This document shows, in pieces, positions 7,854 through 17,101 of a DNA stretch of 64,000 bases (position 1 is its first letter; each line of letters begins with the position of its first letter). Source of the stretch: JABDIP01 sp965237625. Its GTDB lineage: Bacteria; Pseudomonadota; Alphaproteobacteria; DSM-16000; Inquilinaceae. Location of the stretch: positions 1 through 64,000 of the forward strand of contig CBDEGD010000040.1 of the NCBI GenBank assembly GCA_965237625.1, given 5' to 3'. A program made the position numbers and the translations under genes. The notes under the pieces are model-generated. The model saw nothing but the letters and a program-made list of their open reading frames with translations. It searched no databases and had not been told where the DNA came from.

Positions 7854-8816
7854 ATGAGTTGTTTCTCGACCTACCGGATGATCGCCGACGAGCAGAGCAG
7901 CGCCGTCGACGGCAGAATCGCCTGGTCGCCGGCCAAATCCCTCTGGATATCGGCGATGACTGCCCTGGCTCTGGTCTTCGGGCCGGTCACCGCCAGTTGG
8001 GACGCCGTCACCCTGTTCCTGTTCACGACGGGCGTGACACTTTGGGCCGGCCATTCGGTGGGCATGCACCGGCTGATCGTCCATCGCAGCTTCTCCGCGC
8101 CGGTCTGGGTTGCCCATATCCTGGTCTATCTGGGCACATTGGTCGGCATGGCCGGGCCGTTCGGCATGATCCGCATCCACGACACCCGCGACTGGGCCCA
8201 GCGGCAATCGTCCTGCCACGATCTGTTCGCCCACCGCTATGGGTTCCTGAAAGACGCATTCCTGCAGATGCATTGCGCGCTGCACCTCAATCGCCCGCCG
8301 ACATTTGTCATCGAACCCAGGATCCGAAACGACCGTTTCTATCGGTTCCTCGAGCGCAGCTGGATGCTGCAGCAACTGCCCTGGGCGCTGCTGTTCTATG
8401 CAATCGGCGGATGGAGCTGGGTGATCTGGGGCGTGCCGGTGCGCATCGCCGTGTCGTTGACCGGCCATTGGCTCGTGGTCCGCTTCACCCATCAGGGCAC
8501 CGATCAGCCCTGGCGCGTCAATGGCGCCGCCGTGCAAGGCGTCAATATCGGGCCGCTGAGCCTGATCACATTCGGTGAAAGCTGGCACTGCAACCATCAC
8601 GCCTATCCGGAATCGGCCCGGATGGGAATCGAACCGGGGCAGATCGACTTGGGATGGTGGCTGATCCGGGTACTGCAATCGCTGGGGTTGGCAAACAACG
8701 TGATACAGCCGGACGACCTCGCGGAGCGTCCGGAGCTGACGCGTACAGCCGATCAGCCTGAGGGAACCGGCCATCGACAGCCACCGCCGGGTTTGGCGGG
8801 CGGAGTATCGCGATGA
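7854..8816 (+). CDS. Membrane fatty-acid desaturase, first of tandem pair
   Basis: 320-residue acyl-chain desaturase-like di-iron membrane enzyme. His box 1 is H67-SVGM-H72, and box 3 is HCNHHAYPESA near residue 260 (HxxHH). In place of the usual HRxHH box 2 there is IHDTRDWAQRQ (109-118), followed by CHDLFAH (121-127). Hydrophobic segments at about 31-46, 52-65, 85-104 and 170-205 fit the four-helix membrane topology. It is under apparent ArsR control and overlaps the next gene by ATGA, so translation is coupled. The substrate (acyl-CoA, phospholipid or other) is not shown by the sequence. The C terminus has a proline-rich extension absent from the paralogue. Confidence 0.85.
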   Translation: MSCFSTYRMIADEQSSAVDGRIAWSPAKSLWISAMTALALVFGPVTASWDAVTLFLFTTGVTLWAGHSVGMHRLIVHRSFSAPVWVAHILVYLGTLVGMAGPFGMIRIHDTRDWAQRQSSCHDLFAHRYGFLKDAFLQMHCALHLNRPPTFVIEPRIRNDRFYRFLERSWMLQQLPWALLFYAIGGWSWVIWGVPVRIAVSLTGHWLVVRFTHQGTDQPWRVNGAAVQGVNIGPLSLITFGESWHCNHHAYPESARMGIEPGQIDLGWWLIRVLQSLGLANNVIQPDDLAERPELTRTADQPEGTGHRQPPPGLAGGVSR

Positions 8817-9739
8817 CCTGCCTTTCCACGCCGCGCATGGTTGCCGCCGCCGACAGCGATGTGGTCGACGGCACCGTCCGTTGGTCGCCCGCCAAGTCGC
8901 TCTGGACCCTGGCGATGACCGCGATCGCCCTGGTATTCGGCCCCCTCACCATCAGCTGGGATGCCTTGGCCCTGTTCGCTGTGACCAGCGCCGTCACCCT
9001 CTGCGCCGGGCATTCCGTCGGCATGCACCGGCTGCTGATCCACCGCAGTTTCAAGACCCCTCTATGGATCGAGCACGTACTTGTCTATCTCGGCACCCTG
9101 GTCGGCATGGCCGGCCCGTTCGGCATGATCGCCGCCCACGACATCCGCGACTGGGCCCAGCGGCAGCAAAGGTGTCACGATCTGTATGCCCACCGGCGCT
9201 GGTTTCCGATCGATGCCTGGTGGCAGATACATTGCGTCGTGCGTCTCGACAGGCCACCCAAATTCGTCATTGAGCCACGTGTGCTGAAAGACCGCTTCTA
9301 TCGGTTCCTGGAACACAGCTGGATGCTGCAGCAGGCGCCCTGGGCGTTGGCCTTCTATGCGCTTGGCGGATGGAGCTGGCTGATCTGGGGTGTGCCGGTG
9401 CGCATCGCAGTCTCGCTGACCGGGCATTGGCTGGTCGGCCATTTGGCGCATCGCCGGGGGCATCAGGGGTGGCGCATCGATGGCGTGGCGGTGCAGGGCT
9501 ACAACATCCGCAATATCGGGCTGATCACATTCGGCGAAAGTTGGCATGGCAATCACCACGCCTTTCCGGATTCCGCCCGTCTCGGCACCGAGCCCGGCCA
9601 ACTCGACCCCGGATGGTGGCTGATCCGCACATTGGAGTTCCTGCATCTGGCCGGCGATCTGAAACAGCCAGCCGACCTCGCGCCGCGTGCCGGCCTACAG
9701 CGGGTGGACCCTGAATTCGGCCACCCGAGACCGGCGTGA
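8813..9739 (+). CDS. Membrane fatty-acid desaturase, second of tandem pair
   Basis: 308-residue paralogue of the preceding protein, from an evident tandem duplication. Shared blocks include HSVGMHRL, LVYLGTLVGMAGPFGMI, HDIRDWAQRQ, RFYRFLE-SWMLQQ, PVRIAVSLTGHWLV and the third box (here HGNHHAFPDSA). Its ATG overlaps the previous stop (ATGA), so the two are translated together. Differences cluster in the N-terminal 15 residues and around 215-235, which could give different substrate or position preference. Confidence in the family is high, but the biological role is inferred. Confidence 0.85.
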   Translation: MTCLSTPRMVAAADSDVVDGTVRWSPAKSLWTLAMTAIALVFGPLTISWDALALFAVTSAVTLCAGHSVGMHRLLIHRSFKTPLWIEHVLVYLGTLVGMAGPFGMIAAHDIRDWAQRQQRCHDLYAHRRWFPIDAWWQIHCVVRLDRPPKFVIEPRVLKDRFYRFLEHSWMLQQAPWALAFYALGGWSWLIWGVPVRIAVSLTGHWLVGHLAHRRGHQGWRIDGVAVQGYNIRNIGLITFGESWHGNHHAFPDSARLGTEPGQLDPGWWLIRTLEFLHLAGDLKQPADLAPRAGLQRVDPEFGHPRPA

Positions 9740-9740
9740 T

Positions 9741-11252
9741 TCAGCTCCGGTCGATATCCGACAGGCGGTGCATGGCGTCCCGCGTCGCCGGGTAGAGCTG
9801 GCTGAAAACCCTATACATCTTGTCGTAACGCTCCAAATCCTCGCGCACCGGACTGACCGTTTCTTCGGCCCGTACCCAACCCGCGGCCAAATTCTCCGGC
9901 CGGGCGGCCGACAAACCGGCCATGGCCAGGATGGCCGCACCAAAGGCGGAGGCGTCGGGCGTTTCCACCGGCGCAATCGGGCGCCCCAGCACCGAGGACA
10001 GGATCTCCGGCCACAGCCCGCCGCGACTGCCGCCGCCGGCGATCCGGACATCCCCGGCAGGCATGCCCAATGCCTCAGCCTGTTCGACCAACTGCCGCAA
10101 TGCGAAACTTACGCCCTCGAACACCGCTCGCGCCAGATGCCGGCGGTCGTGCCGGGCGGTCAGGCCGAACCACGCGCCACGCGCCTGCGGGTCGTTATGC
10201 GGTGCCCGCTCGCCGGTTAGGTAGGGCAGGAAGACCAGCCCCTCGGCGCCGGGGGAGATTTCCCTCGCACCGCCCAGGATGTCGGCATATCCATCGGCGG
10301 ACCCGTCGATACCGGCCCCGGGTTCGGCGGCAATCCGGTCCCGGAACCACTGGACCGCACCACCGGCCGACAACACGCCGCCCATCATCTGCCAAGTATC
10401 GGGCATCGCATGGCAAAAGCTATGAAAGGCGCCCGATGGATCGATCGCGGGCCCCTTACTCGCCGCCGAAACCACCGCCGAGGTCCCGAGAACGATCGCC
10501 AGGGAGCCAGGCTCCACCACACCGCAGCCGATCGCCGCGGCGGCCTGGTCGGATGCCCCCATGATGACGGGAATGCCTGCCGGTAGTCCGGTCTGCGCCG
10601 CTGAGGCATCGTCGATCCGGCCGGCGGTTGTCGCCGAGCCAACGACCGGCGGCATCCAGCCGGCCGGGACCCCAAGCGCTTCGAGCGTTTCAGCCGACCA
10701 GCGGCCGTTCCGCACATCGAAAAGGTTGGTGCCGGAGGCATCGCTGGGATCGGTGCCGATCACGCCGGTCAGGCGGAACCGGATGAAGTCCTTGGGCAGC
10801 AGCACCTTGTCGATCCGATCGAAAAGGTCCGGTTGATGCCGGCGCATCCACAGGATCTTGCTGGCGGTGAAGGCCGTACGCGGCGGATTGCCGGTCCACT
10901 CGGCAATACGCCCATCGGTCAGCCGCTCGATTTCGTCGCATTCGGAAATGGAGCGCTGGTCGTTCCACAGGATCGCCGGAGCCAGAACGGCCTCGTCGCC
11001 GCCGAGCACGACCGGCGCATGCATCTGGCCGGAGAGGCCAATCACATCGGGACGCGGCCCGGCTTCCGCCAATTCGCACGCAGCCTCGATCAACGCCTGC
11101 CACCAGGTATCCGGGTCCTGTTCGGACCAGCCGGCGTGCGGATACCGCGTCGCATAGGGCCGCGATGCCCGCGCCGCGATGCGTCCGTCCGCATCGACCA
11201 GCACCGCCTTCAGGCCGGACGTGCCGAAATCGAACCCGATGGCGTGATGCAC
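9741..11252 (-). CDS. xylB: Xylulokinase
   Basis: FGGY-family kinase phosphorylating D-xylulose to xylulose 5-phosphate; 503 residues from the GTG at 11252, which is preceded by GGGAGGCG. The upstream ATG at 11309 would add an atypical 19-residue leader. Motifs are the phosphate-1 loop GFDFGTSGLKAVL, GLSGQMHAPVVL, the substrate aspartate region ILWNDQRS, and the late GGGSRGGLWPEIL adenosine motif. GLSGQMH is typical of XylB. It is divergent from the polyol regulator and operon. The oxidised products of arabitol or xylitol would be its substrate. Confidence 0.93.
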   Translation of the reverse strand: MHHAIGFDFGTSGLKAVLVDADGRIAARASRPYATRYPHAGWSEQDPDTWWQALIEAACELAEAGPRPDVIGLSGQMHAPVVLGGDEAVLAPAILWNDQRSISECDEIERLTDGRIAEWTGNPPRTAFTASKILWMRRHQPDLFDRIDKVLLPKDFIRFRLTGVIGTDPSDASGTNLFDVRNGRWSAETLEALGVPAGWMPPVVGSATTAGRIDDASAAQTGLPAGIPVIMGASDQAAAAIGCGVVEPGSLAIVLGTSAVVSAASKGPAIDPSGAFHSFCHAMPDTWQMMGGVLSAGGAVQWFRDRIAAEPGAGIDGSADGYADILGGAREISPGAEGLVFLPYLTGERAPHNDPQARGAWFGLTARHDRRHLARAVFEGVSFALRQLVEQAEALGMPAGDVRIAGGGSRGGLWPEILSSVLGRPIAPVETPDASAFGAAILAMAGLSAARPENLAAGWVRAEETVSPVREDLERYDKMYRVFSQLYPATRDAMHRLSDIDRS

Positions 11253-11472
11253 AGGCGTCGCCTCCCGACCGGCCGTTCTTCTTCGGGCCGTATTCCTGTC
11301 TTGCTGCAACCGCCTGACGCGGGTAGAGAGCGGCCCAGGCGCTCAGTCTATCACCCCCGCCGGATAAGTCCGAAATGGTGCGGCGGCACCGGCGGCACTT
11401 TGGCTGTCGCAATGCCAATATTGCTCGCCCCTCCGCGACAGGCTACGGTTGGCAACTGCGCATACCTTGGGC

Positions 11473-11481
11473 AAATGCTCA
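11473..11481 (+). promoter_or_regulatory. Half-site shared with the polyol operon promoter
   Basis: AAATGCTCA occurs 35 bases before the SorC-type regulator start and again at 12750-12758 before the binding-protein gene. A shared 9-mer at two promoters of the same locus is what an autoregulated SorC operator would leave; this is inference. Confidence 0.4.
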
Positions 11482-11515
11482 ACATGGGTATGGATTTGGA
11501 CAGGAAATCGGTCGG

Positions 11516-12478
11516 GTGAACAGAAACGTCTCGGACAAGCAGGAACGGCGGCTCGACCTCGCGGCGCGCGCCGCCTGGCTTTACTACATCGCCAAAAATA
11601 CCCAGGACGAGATCGCGGCAAAGCTGAACGTCTCGCGCCAGGGAGCACAGCGGCTGGTGTCTCTCGCCACCGAAGAGGGCCTGATCAAGTTCCGCCTGGA
11701 CCATCCGATCGCCGGCTGTGTGGCATTGACCGAGCAGTTGCGGGACCGGTTCTCGCTGGAATATTGCCATGTGGTGCCCAGCGACCTGGCCGGCGGCGAC
11801 AGCGCCGAGGGGCTGGCGGCGGCCGCCGCCGAACAGTTGGAACGCTACTTCAATCAGAAAGAGCCGATCATCATGGCATTCGGCACCGGTCGCGCCCTGC
11901 GCGAGGCGGTCCGGCAGGTCTCTGCCTTGTCGCGGCCCCAGCACAAGGTGGTGTCCCTGGTCGGCAACATGACCCGCGACGGCCAGGCGAGCCCCTATGA
12001 TGTGGTTATGCGCCTTGCTGAACGCGTCGGCGCCCAGTGCTTCCCGATGCCGACCCCGGTTATCGCCGAAAGCGTCGACGATTGCCGCCTGCTGAGATCC
12101 CAGCGCGCCTATCTGTCGGTCGCCGCCCTGGTCGCGGAAGCGACGGTTGCCTTTGTCGGGGTCGGCGTGATCGGGCCCGGCTGCCCGATGCACAAGGACG
12201 GTTTCATCACCGATACCGAACTGGGCGATCTGACGGCGCGTGGCGCGGTCGGCGAGATTGTCGGCTGGGCGTATGATGGTGACGGAAGGCCGCTCGACAG
12301 CTCGACCAATGCGCGGCTGACGGCGATCCCTCTCGACGCCGCGCCCGGACGGCTGACCATCGCCGTCGCCGGCGGTGCGGCAAAGGCGCCGGCCATCGGC
12401 GCGGCCCTGCGCGGTGGCTTGATATCGGGCTTGCTGACCGATGAGATCGCCGCCCGCGCCGTTCTGGACGGCGCCTGA
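11516..12478 (+). CDS. SorC/DeoR-family sugar-binding transcriptional regulator
   Basis: About 320 residues from the GTG at 11516, which has an AGGAAA ribosome site about 11 bases upstream; the longer in-frame start overlaps the divergent promoter region. The N-terminal helix-turn-helix includes DEIAAKLNVSRQGAQRLVSLA. The rest is the SorC effector domain, with an NagB-like fold, recognised by AFGTGRALREAVRQ, VVSLVGNMT, GVGVIGPG and the C-terminal VAGGAAKAPAIGAALRGG. This family binds sugar phosphates or polyols. Placement between xylB and the transporter operon makes it the likely local regulator. Confidence 0.9.
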   Translation: MNRNVSDKQERRLDLAARAAWLYYIAKNTQDEIAAKLNVSRQGAQRLVSLATEEGLIKFRLDHPIAGCVALTEQLRDRFSLEYCHVVPSDLAGGDSAEGLAAAAAEQLERYFNQKEPIIMAFGTGRALREAVRQVSALSRPQHKVVSLVGNMTRDGQASPYDVVMRLAERVGAQCFPMPTPVIAESVDDCRLLRSQRAYLSVAALVAEATVAFVGVGVIGPGCPMHKDGFITDTELGDLTARGAVGEIVGWAYDGDGRPLDSSTNARLTAIPLDAAPGRLTIAVAGGAAKAPAIGAALRGGLISGLLTDEIAARAVLDGA

Positions 12479-12532
12479 TCCCTGATTCCTGCGGGTTTAC
12501 GCCCGCATCCTTACTTGCAACTCCCTTCCCTG

Positions 12533-12680
12533 CGTCGTGCCCGGACTTGATCCGGGCACCCATTGTGCCGTTTGGGCCGGCCCTATTCTCTGAGAGGAAA
12601 ACTGGCCATCAGTTTCCCCCGTAATGTCCTGGCCCGTGACGATGGAAGAATGGGTGCCCGGATCAAGTTCGGGCACAACG
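12533..12680. repeat. Palindromic repeat pair, family B (CCCGGACTTGATCCGGG type), copy 1
   Basis: Inverted units at 12533-12564 and 12649-12680 share GTGCCCGGACTTGATCCGGG and its complement. The same family appears at 60461-60680. It occupies the gap between the regulator and its target operon; apart from this and the operator there is nothing else in 12479-12831. Confidence 0.88.
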
Positions 12681-12749
12681 TGGATTGAGGAGGCCAATTT
12701 CGGCCGGAATCCCGAGAAAATCATTGACAGTTGATTAACCGAAAGTAAT

Positions 12750-12776
12750 AAATGCTCAGAGTGTGAGCAATTGCTC
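12750..12776 (+). promoter_or_regulatory. Overlapping palindromes, probable SorC operator
   Basis: TGCTCA-N5-TGAGCA (12753-12769) overlaps a perfect GAGCAATTGCTC (12765-12776). The left part carries the AAATGCTCA half-site also found before the regulator gene. It lies 56 bases before the binding-protein ATG, a plausible operator position. Confidence 0.6.
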
Positions 12777-12831
12777 GAATTTGTATGCGCTCGACGGAGC
12801 TCGCACGACACACCGGGAGGAAGAATCAACG

Positions 12832-14145
12832 ATGACCAAAGTTCGATTTACCGTCGCGCTGGCGACGGCGCTCTTGGGGGGCACCGCGCTGGCGAGTGCC
12901 GAGACCCTGACAATCGCCACCGTCAACAACTCCGACATGATCATCATGCAGCGCCTGTCGCCGCAGTGGGAAGAGGCCACCGGCAACACCCTGAACTGGG
13001 TGGTGCTGGAAGAAAACGTGCTGCGTCAGCGGGTGACGACCGACATCGCCACCAACGGCGGCCAATTCGACATCGTCACCATCGGCGCTTACGAGGCTCC
13101 GATCTGGGGCGACAGGGATTGGCTGGTCGGTCTGGACGATTTCGGCGCAGACTACGACTACGACGACATCTACGAGCCGATCCGCGCCGGCCTGTCGGCC
13201 AATGGGACGCTCTACGCGGTGCCGTTCTATGCCGAAAGCTCGTTCACCTTCTATCGGACGGATTTGTTCGCGGCCGCGGGCATCGATGAGCCGACCGAGC
13301 AGATTACTTATGACGCGTTCGCCGAGATCGTCGCCAAGCTGCACGATCCCGACAACGGCGTTTACGGCACCTGCCAGCGCGGCAAGGCCGGCTGGGGCGA
13401 GAACATGGCCTTCGTCGGTCCGATGGTGAACGCTTTCGGCGGCCAATGGTTCGACATGGATTGGAACCCGACGATCGAGTCGCCGGAGTGGCGCTCCGCC
13501 GTCAACTACTATGTCGACCTCATGAACAGCTATGGTCCTCCGGGCGCCTCGGCCAACGGGCACAACGAGAATCGCGCGCTGTTCGCCGACGGCAAGTGCG
13601 CGACCTGGGTCGACGCGACCTCGGCCGCGGGCTTCATCTACAACCCGAACGAATCCACCGTTTCCGACAAGACCGGATTCTTCCAGGCGCCAATGCAGGT
13701 GACCAACAAAGGAACCGGCTGGTTCTGGGCCTGGGCGCTGGCAATTCCCGCCAGCTCCGAGAAGACTGACGCCGCCAAGGACTTCCTCGCTTGGGCGACC
13801 TCGAAAGAGTACGTCACCCTGGTTGGAGAGTCCGAGGGTTGGGTTTCCGCACCTCCGGGCACCCGCATGTCGACCTACGCCAACGAGATGTACACCTCGG
13901 CCGCTCCGTTCGCCGAGACCGTGGAGACATCGATCCTGGCCGCCGACCCGGCCAATGCGACGCTGAATCCGGTGCCCTACACCGGCGTGCAGTTCGTGGC
14001 CATCCCCGAGTTCCAGGGGATCGGCAACTATGTCGGTCAGCAGATTGCAGCGGCCCTTGCCGGTCAGCAATCGGTCGACGAAGCGCTGTCCAATTCGCAG
14101 GCCTTCGCCGTCCGCGAAATGACCAAAGCCGGTTACATCGAGTAG
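12832..14145 (+). CDS. Polyol ABC transporter substrate-binding protein (SmoE-like)
   Basis: 437-residue periplasmic binding protein, family 1, starting at 12832 after a strong GGGAGGAAG site. The signal peptide covers about residues 1-24 (ALASA-ET). The mature protein resembles sorbitol/mannitol-binding SmoE: TLTIATVNNSDMIIMQ, FDIVTIGAYEAPIWG, LYAVPFYAESSFTFYRTDLF and GTGWFWAWALAIPASS. First gene of a permease, permease, ATPase and dehydrogenase operon. The 108-base gap to the next gene contains a hairpin, as often seen after highly expressed binding-protein genes. The exact polyol (sorbitol, mannitol, arabitol or other) is not determined. Confidence 0.9.
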   Translation: MTKVRFTVALATALLGGTALASAETLTIATVNNSDMIIMQRLSPQWEEATGNTLNWVVLEENVLRQRVTTDIATNGGQFDIVTIGAYEAPIWGDRDWLVGLDDFGADYDYDDIYEPIRAGLSANGTLYAVPFYAESSFTFYRTDLFAAAGIDEPTEQITYDAFAEIVAKLHDPDNGVYGTCQRGKAGWGENMAFVGPMVNAFGGQWFDMDWNPTIESPEWRSAVNYYVDLMNSYGPPGASANGHNENRALFADGKCATWVDATSAAGFIYNPNESTVSDKTGFFQAPMQVTNKGTGWFWAWALAIPASSEKTDAAKDFLAWATSKEYVTLVGESEGWVSAPPGTRMSTYANEMYTSAAPFAETVETSILAADPANATLNPVPYTGVQFVAIPEFQGIGNYVGQQIAAALAGQQSVDEALSNSQAFAVREMTKAGYIE

Positions 14146-14157
14146 CCATGTTGGTGG

Positions 14158-14183
14158 CGGGGCCGGTTCTCAGATCGGCCCCG
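14158..14183 (+). promoter_or_regulatory. Intercistronic hairpin after the binding-protein gene
   Basis: Perfect 8-bp stem CGGGGCCG / CGGCCCCG with a 10-base loop, 12 bases after the stop. There is no U tract. It is placed where mRNA-stabilising or attenuating hairpins give the binding protein higher expression than the permeases. Confidence 0.55.
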
Positions 14184-14253
14184 TTGCACCCAGCCGCCGC
14201 CGCCGCCGTCCTGCGCGCTTAGGATTCGGCTGTCAGACTCAAGGGGGGTTACG

Positions 14254-15126
14254 ATGGCCACGGAGCAATCCAGAATCGCGGCACGTTTCATGCTGTCTCC
14301 GGCCGTGATCGTTCTACTCGGCTGGATGCTGATCCCGCTCGGCATGACGATCTACTTCTCATTCCTCTTCTACAACCTGCTGCAGCCGGGACAAGAGAGC
14401 TTCGCCGGTTGGACGAACTATCGGTACTTCCTGACCGACCCCTCTTTCTTCGATGCGATTCGCAACACACTCTTGCTGGTCGGGGGCGTCCTGGTCGTCA
14501 CCATCGTGGGAGGCATTCTGCTCGCACTGTTGCTGGATCAGCCGATCTGGGGCCAGGGCATCGTCCGGATCCTCGTCATCGCGCCCTTCTTCGTCATGCC
14601 CACCGTTTCGGCGCTGGTCTGGAAGAACATGTTCATGAACCCGGTCAATGGGTTATTCGCGTACTTCGCGAAAAACCTGGGTTTCCAGCCGATCGACTTT
14701 TTTGCCCATGCGCCCCTGGCCTCGATTATCGGGATCGTCAGCTGGCAGTGGCTGCCATTCGCCACACTCATCCTCCTGACAGCCGTACAATCATTGGACA
14801 GCGAGCAACTCGAGGCGGCCGAAATGGACGGCGCAAATGCTCTGAACCGCTTCATCTTCATCACCCTGCCGCACCTGGCGCGCGCCATCACGGTGGTGAT
14901 CCTGATACAGACGATCTTCCTGTTGTCCGTATTCGCCGAGATTCTGGTGACCACCAATGGCGGTCCCGGGACGGCGACCACCAACCTGACTTACCTCGTC
15001 TATATCCAGTCCCTGTTGCAATTCGACGTGGGTGGCGGGTCCGCGGGCGGCGTCATAGCCATCATCCTTGCGAACATAGTGGCCATCTTCCTGATGCGGA
15101 TGATCGGCAAGAACCTGGACATCTGA
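14254..15126 (+). CDS. Polyol ABC transporter permease (SmoF-like)
   Basis: 290-residue inner-membrane permease with about six transmembrane segments and the MalF-type cytoplasmic EAA loop: EQLEAAEMDGANALNRFIFITLP, seen as EAAEMDGA with a downstream LP. The start has an AAGGGGGG site. It pairs with the following permease to form the channel. The C terminus overlaps nothing; two bases separate its stop from the next ATG. Confidence 0.92.
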   Translation: MATEQSRIAARFMLSPAVIVLLGWMLIPLGMTIYFSFLFYNLLQPGQESFAGWTNYRYFLTDPSFFDAIRNTLLLVGGVLVVTIVGGILLALLLDQPIWGQGIVRILVIAPFFVMPTVSALVWKNMFMNPVNGLFAYFAKNLGFQPIDFFAHAPLASIIGIVSWQWLPFATLILLTAVQSLDSEQLEAAEMDGANALNRFIFITLPHLARAITVVILIQTIFLLSVFAEILVTTNGGPGTATTNLTYLVYIQSLLQFDVGGGSAGGVIAIILANIVAIFLMRMIGKNLDI

Positions 15127-15128
15127 CC

Positions 15129-15959
15129 ATGGCACGCGCCGTTACGACCCGCCGCAAGATCGCATTCACCGCGGCCGCCTGGCTCGTGGGTCTTCTGATC
15201 TTCTTCCCGATTCTCTGGACCTTCCTGACCAGCTTCAAGACCGAAGGCGAAGCCATCGCCTCACCGCCATCGTTCCTGTTCTTCGACTGGACCCTTTCGG
15301 CCTATGAGGCGGTGAACGAGCGTTCGGACTATCCCAAGCATTTCTTCAACTCGGTGGTGATTTCATTCGGCTCAACCGCCCTGGCACTACTGATCGCGAT
15401 CCCGGCGGCTTGGTCGATGGCCTTCGTGCCGGCAAAGCGGACCAAAGACATTCTCATGTGGATGCTGTCGACCAAGATGCTGCCGCCGGTGGGCGTGCTT
15501 ATCCCGATCTACCTGATCTTCCGCGATACCGGGTTGCTCGATACCCGCCTTGGTCTGGTGATCATACTGACGCTGATCAACCTGCCGATCATCGTCTGGA
15601 TGCTGTTCACGTATTTCCGCGAGATCCCCGGCGAGATCCTCGAGGCAGCGCGAATGGACGGCGCCAGCCTCAAATCCGAGATCCTCTATGTCCTGACGCC
15701 GATGGCGATCCCTGGCATCGCCTCGACGGTGCTGTTGAACGTCATCCTGGCGTGGAACGAGGCATTCTGGACCCTGAACCTGACGGCGGCCAACGCGGCG
15801 CCGCTCACGGCCTTCATCGCCAGCTTTTCCAGCCCGGAGGGCCTTTTCTACGCCAAGCTCTCAGCCGCCTCGACGATGGCCATCGCGCCGATCTTGATCG
15901 TGGGCTGGTTCAGCCAAAAACAACTCGTCCGCGGCCTGACATTCGGCGCGGTGAAATAG
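15129..15959 (+). CDS. Polyol ABC transporter permease (SmoG-like)
   Basis: 276-residue MalG-type permease starting MARAVTTRRK, two bases after the preceding stop; longer open frames to the left are shadows of the previous gene. It has six predicted membrane segments and the EAA loop ILEAARMDGASLKSEILYV. Conserved MalG features include the SFKTEGEA segment after the first helix and the C-terminal QKQLVRGLTFGAVK, which is near-invariant in this transporter family. Confidence 0.93.
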   Translation: MARAVTTRRKIAFTAAAWLVGLLIFFPILWTFLTSFKTEGEAIASPPSFLFFDWTLSAYEAVNERSDYPKHFFNSVVISFGSTALALLIAIPAAWSMAFVPAKRTKDILMWMLSTKMLPPVGVLIPIYLIFRDTGLLDTRLGLVIILTLINLPIIVWMLFTYFREIPGEILEAARMDGASLKSEILYVLTPMAIPGIASTVLLNVILAWNEAFWTLNLTAANAAPLTAFIASFSSPEGLFYAKLSAASTMAIAPILIVGWFSQKQLVRGLTFGAVK

Positions 15960-15971
15960 GGGAACACGATC

Positions 15972-16979
15972 ATGGGCAGGATCTCGCTCAACCAGGTGAC
16001 CAAGAACTTCGACGAAGTGAAAGTCATCCCGCCGCTCGATCTGGAAATCGACGACGGCGAATTCGTGGTCTTCGTCGGACCATCGGGTTGCGGCAAGTCA
16101 ACGTTGCTGCGACTGATCGCCGGGCTGGAGGACGTGACCTCCGGCACGATCGAGATCGACGGCAAGGACGCCACCGCCCTGCCGCCGGCCAAGCGCCAGC
16201 TCGCCATGGTGTTCCAGTCCTATGCGCTCTACCCGCATATGTCGGTGCGTAAGAACATCGCCTTCCCACTGAAGATGGCGAAGATGGACCAGGCGGAGAT
16301 CGAAAGGCGGGTCGACAACGCGGCGAATGTCCTGAACCTGTCCGACTACATCGACCGGCGACCCGGGCAGCTGTCGGGCGGCCAGAGACAGCGGGTCGCC
16401 ATTGGCCGGGCCATCGTTCGCGAGCCGGCGGCATTCCTGTTCGACGAGCCCCTGTCCAATCTCGACGCGGCGCTGCGCGTGGGCATGAGGCTGGAGATCT
16501 CCGAAATGCACAACCGGCTCAAGACCACGATGGTCTACGTCACCCACGACCAGGTCGAGGCGATGACCATGGCCGACAAGATCGTGGTGCTCCATGCCGG
16601 GGTGATCGAACAGGTGGGCAGCCCCCTGGATCTCTACCACAGCCCCCGCAACACATTCGTGGCAGGCTTTATCGGCAGCCCGAAGATGAACCTGTTCGAG
16701 GGAGCGGAAGCCGCCAAGCACAATGCCGCGACCATGGGCATCCGGCCGGAGCATATCCAGGTGTCGGCGGAGAGCGGCGACTGGAAGGGAACCGTCGGCG
16801 TGGCCGAGCATCTCGGCTCGGACACGTTCTTTCACGTCCATGACACCGGGCTGACCGATGATCCGATCACCGTGCGCGTCGGCGGCGAGGTGTCACTGGA
16901 CCACGGGGACACGGTCTATCTGACTCCGGATGCCGACAAGGTGCATCGCTTCGACGCGGACGGAGCCCGCATCGCGTGA
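15972..16979 (+). CDS. ABC transporter ATPase, MalK/UgpC type (SmoK-like)
   Basis: 335-residue ATPase energising the polyol importer. Walker A is GPSGCGKST (about 37-45), the Q-loop MVFQSYALYPHMSV, the signature LSGGQRQRVAIGRA, Walker B AFLFDEPLSNLDA and the H-loop YVTHDQVEAMT. After the nucleotide domain comes the MalK-type regulatory region with GIRPEHI and a TOBE-like fold, though at 335 residues it is shorter than the usual 360-370. Its gene follows permease 2 by 12 bases. Confidence 0.95.
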   Translation: MGRISLNQVTKNFDEVKVIPPLDLEIDDGEFVVFVGPSGCGKSTLLRLIAGLEDVTSGTIEIDGKDATALPPAKRQLAMVFQSYALYPHMSVRKNIAFPLKMAKMDQAEIERRVDNAANVLNLSDYIDRRPGQLSGGQRQRVAIGRAIVREPAAFLFDEPLSNLDAALRVGMRLEISEMHNRLKTTMVYVTHDQVEAMTMADKIVVLHAGVIEQVGSPLDLYHSPRNTFVAGFIGSPKMNLFEGAEAAKHNAATMGIRPEHIQVSAESGDWKGTVGVAEHLGSDTFFHVHDTGLTDDPITVRVGGEVSLDHGDTVYLTPDADKVHRFDADGARIA

Positions 16980-17101
16980 CGCGACTGGACGGAAAGACTG
17001 CGTCGATCATCGCCGCCGCCCGAGGCAGCGGCCTGGCCCTCGGGACGTTGAAATGACCCTGGCACCATAAGCTGAATACAATCAGCGCAGGGAGACGCGC
17101 C

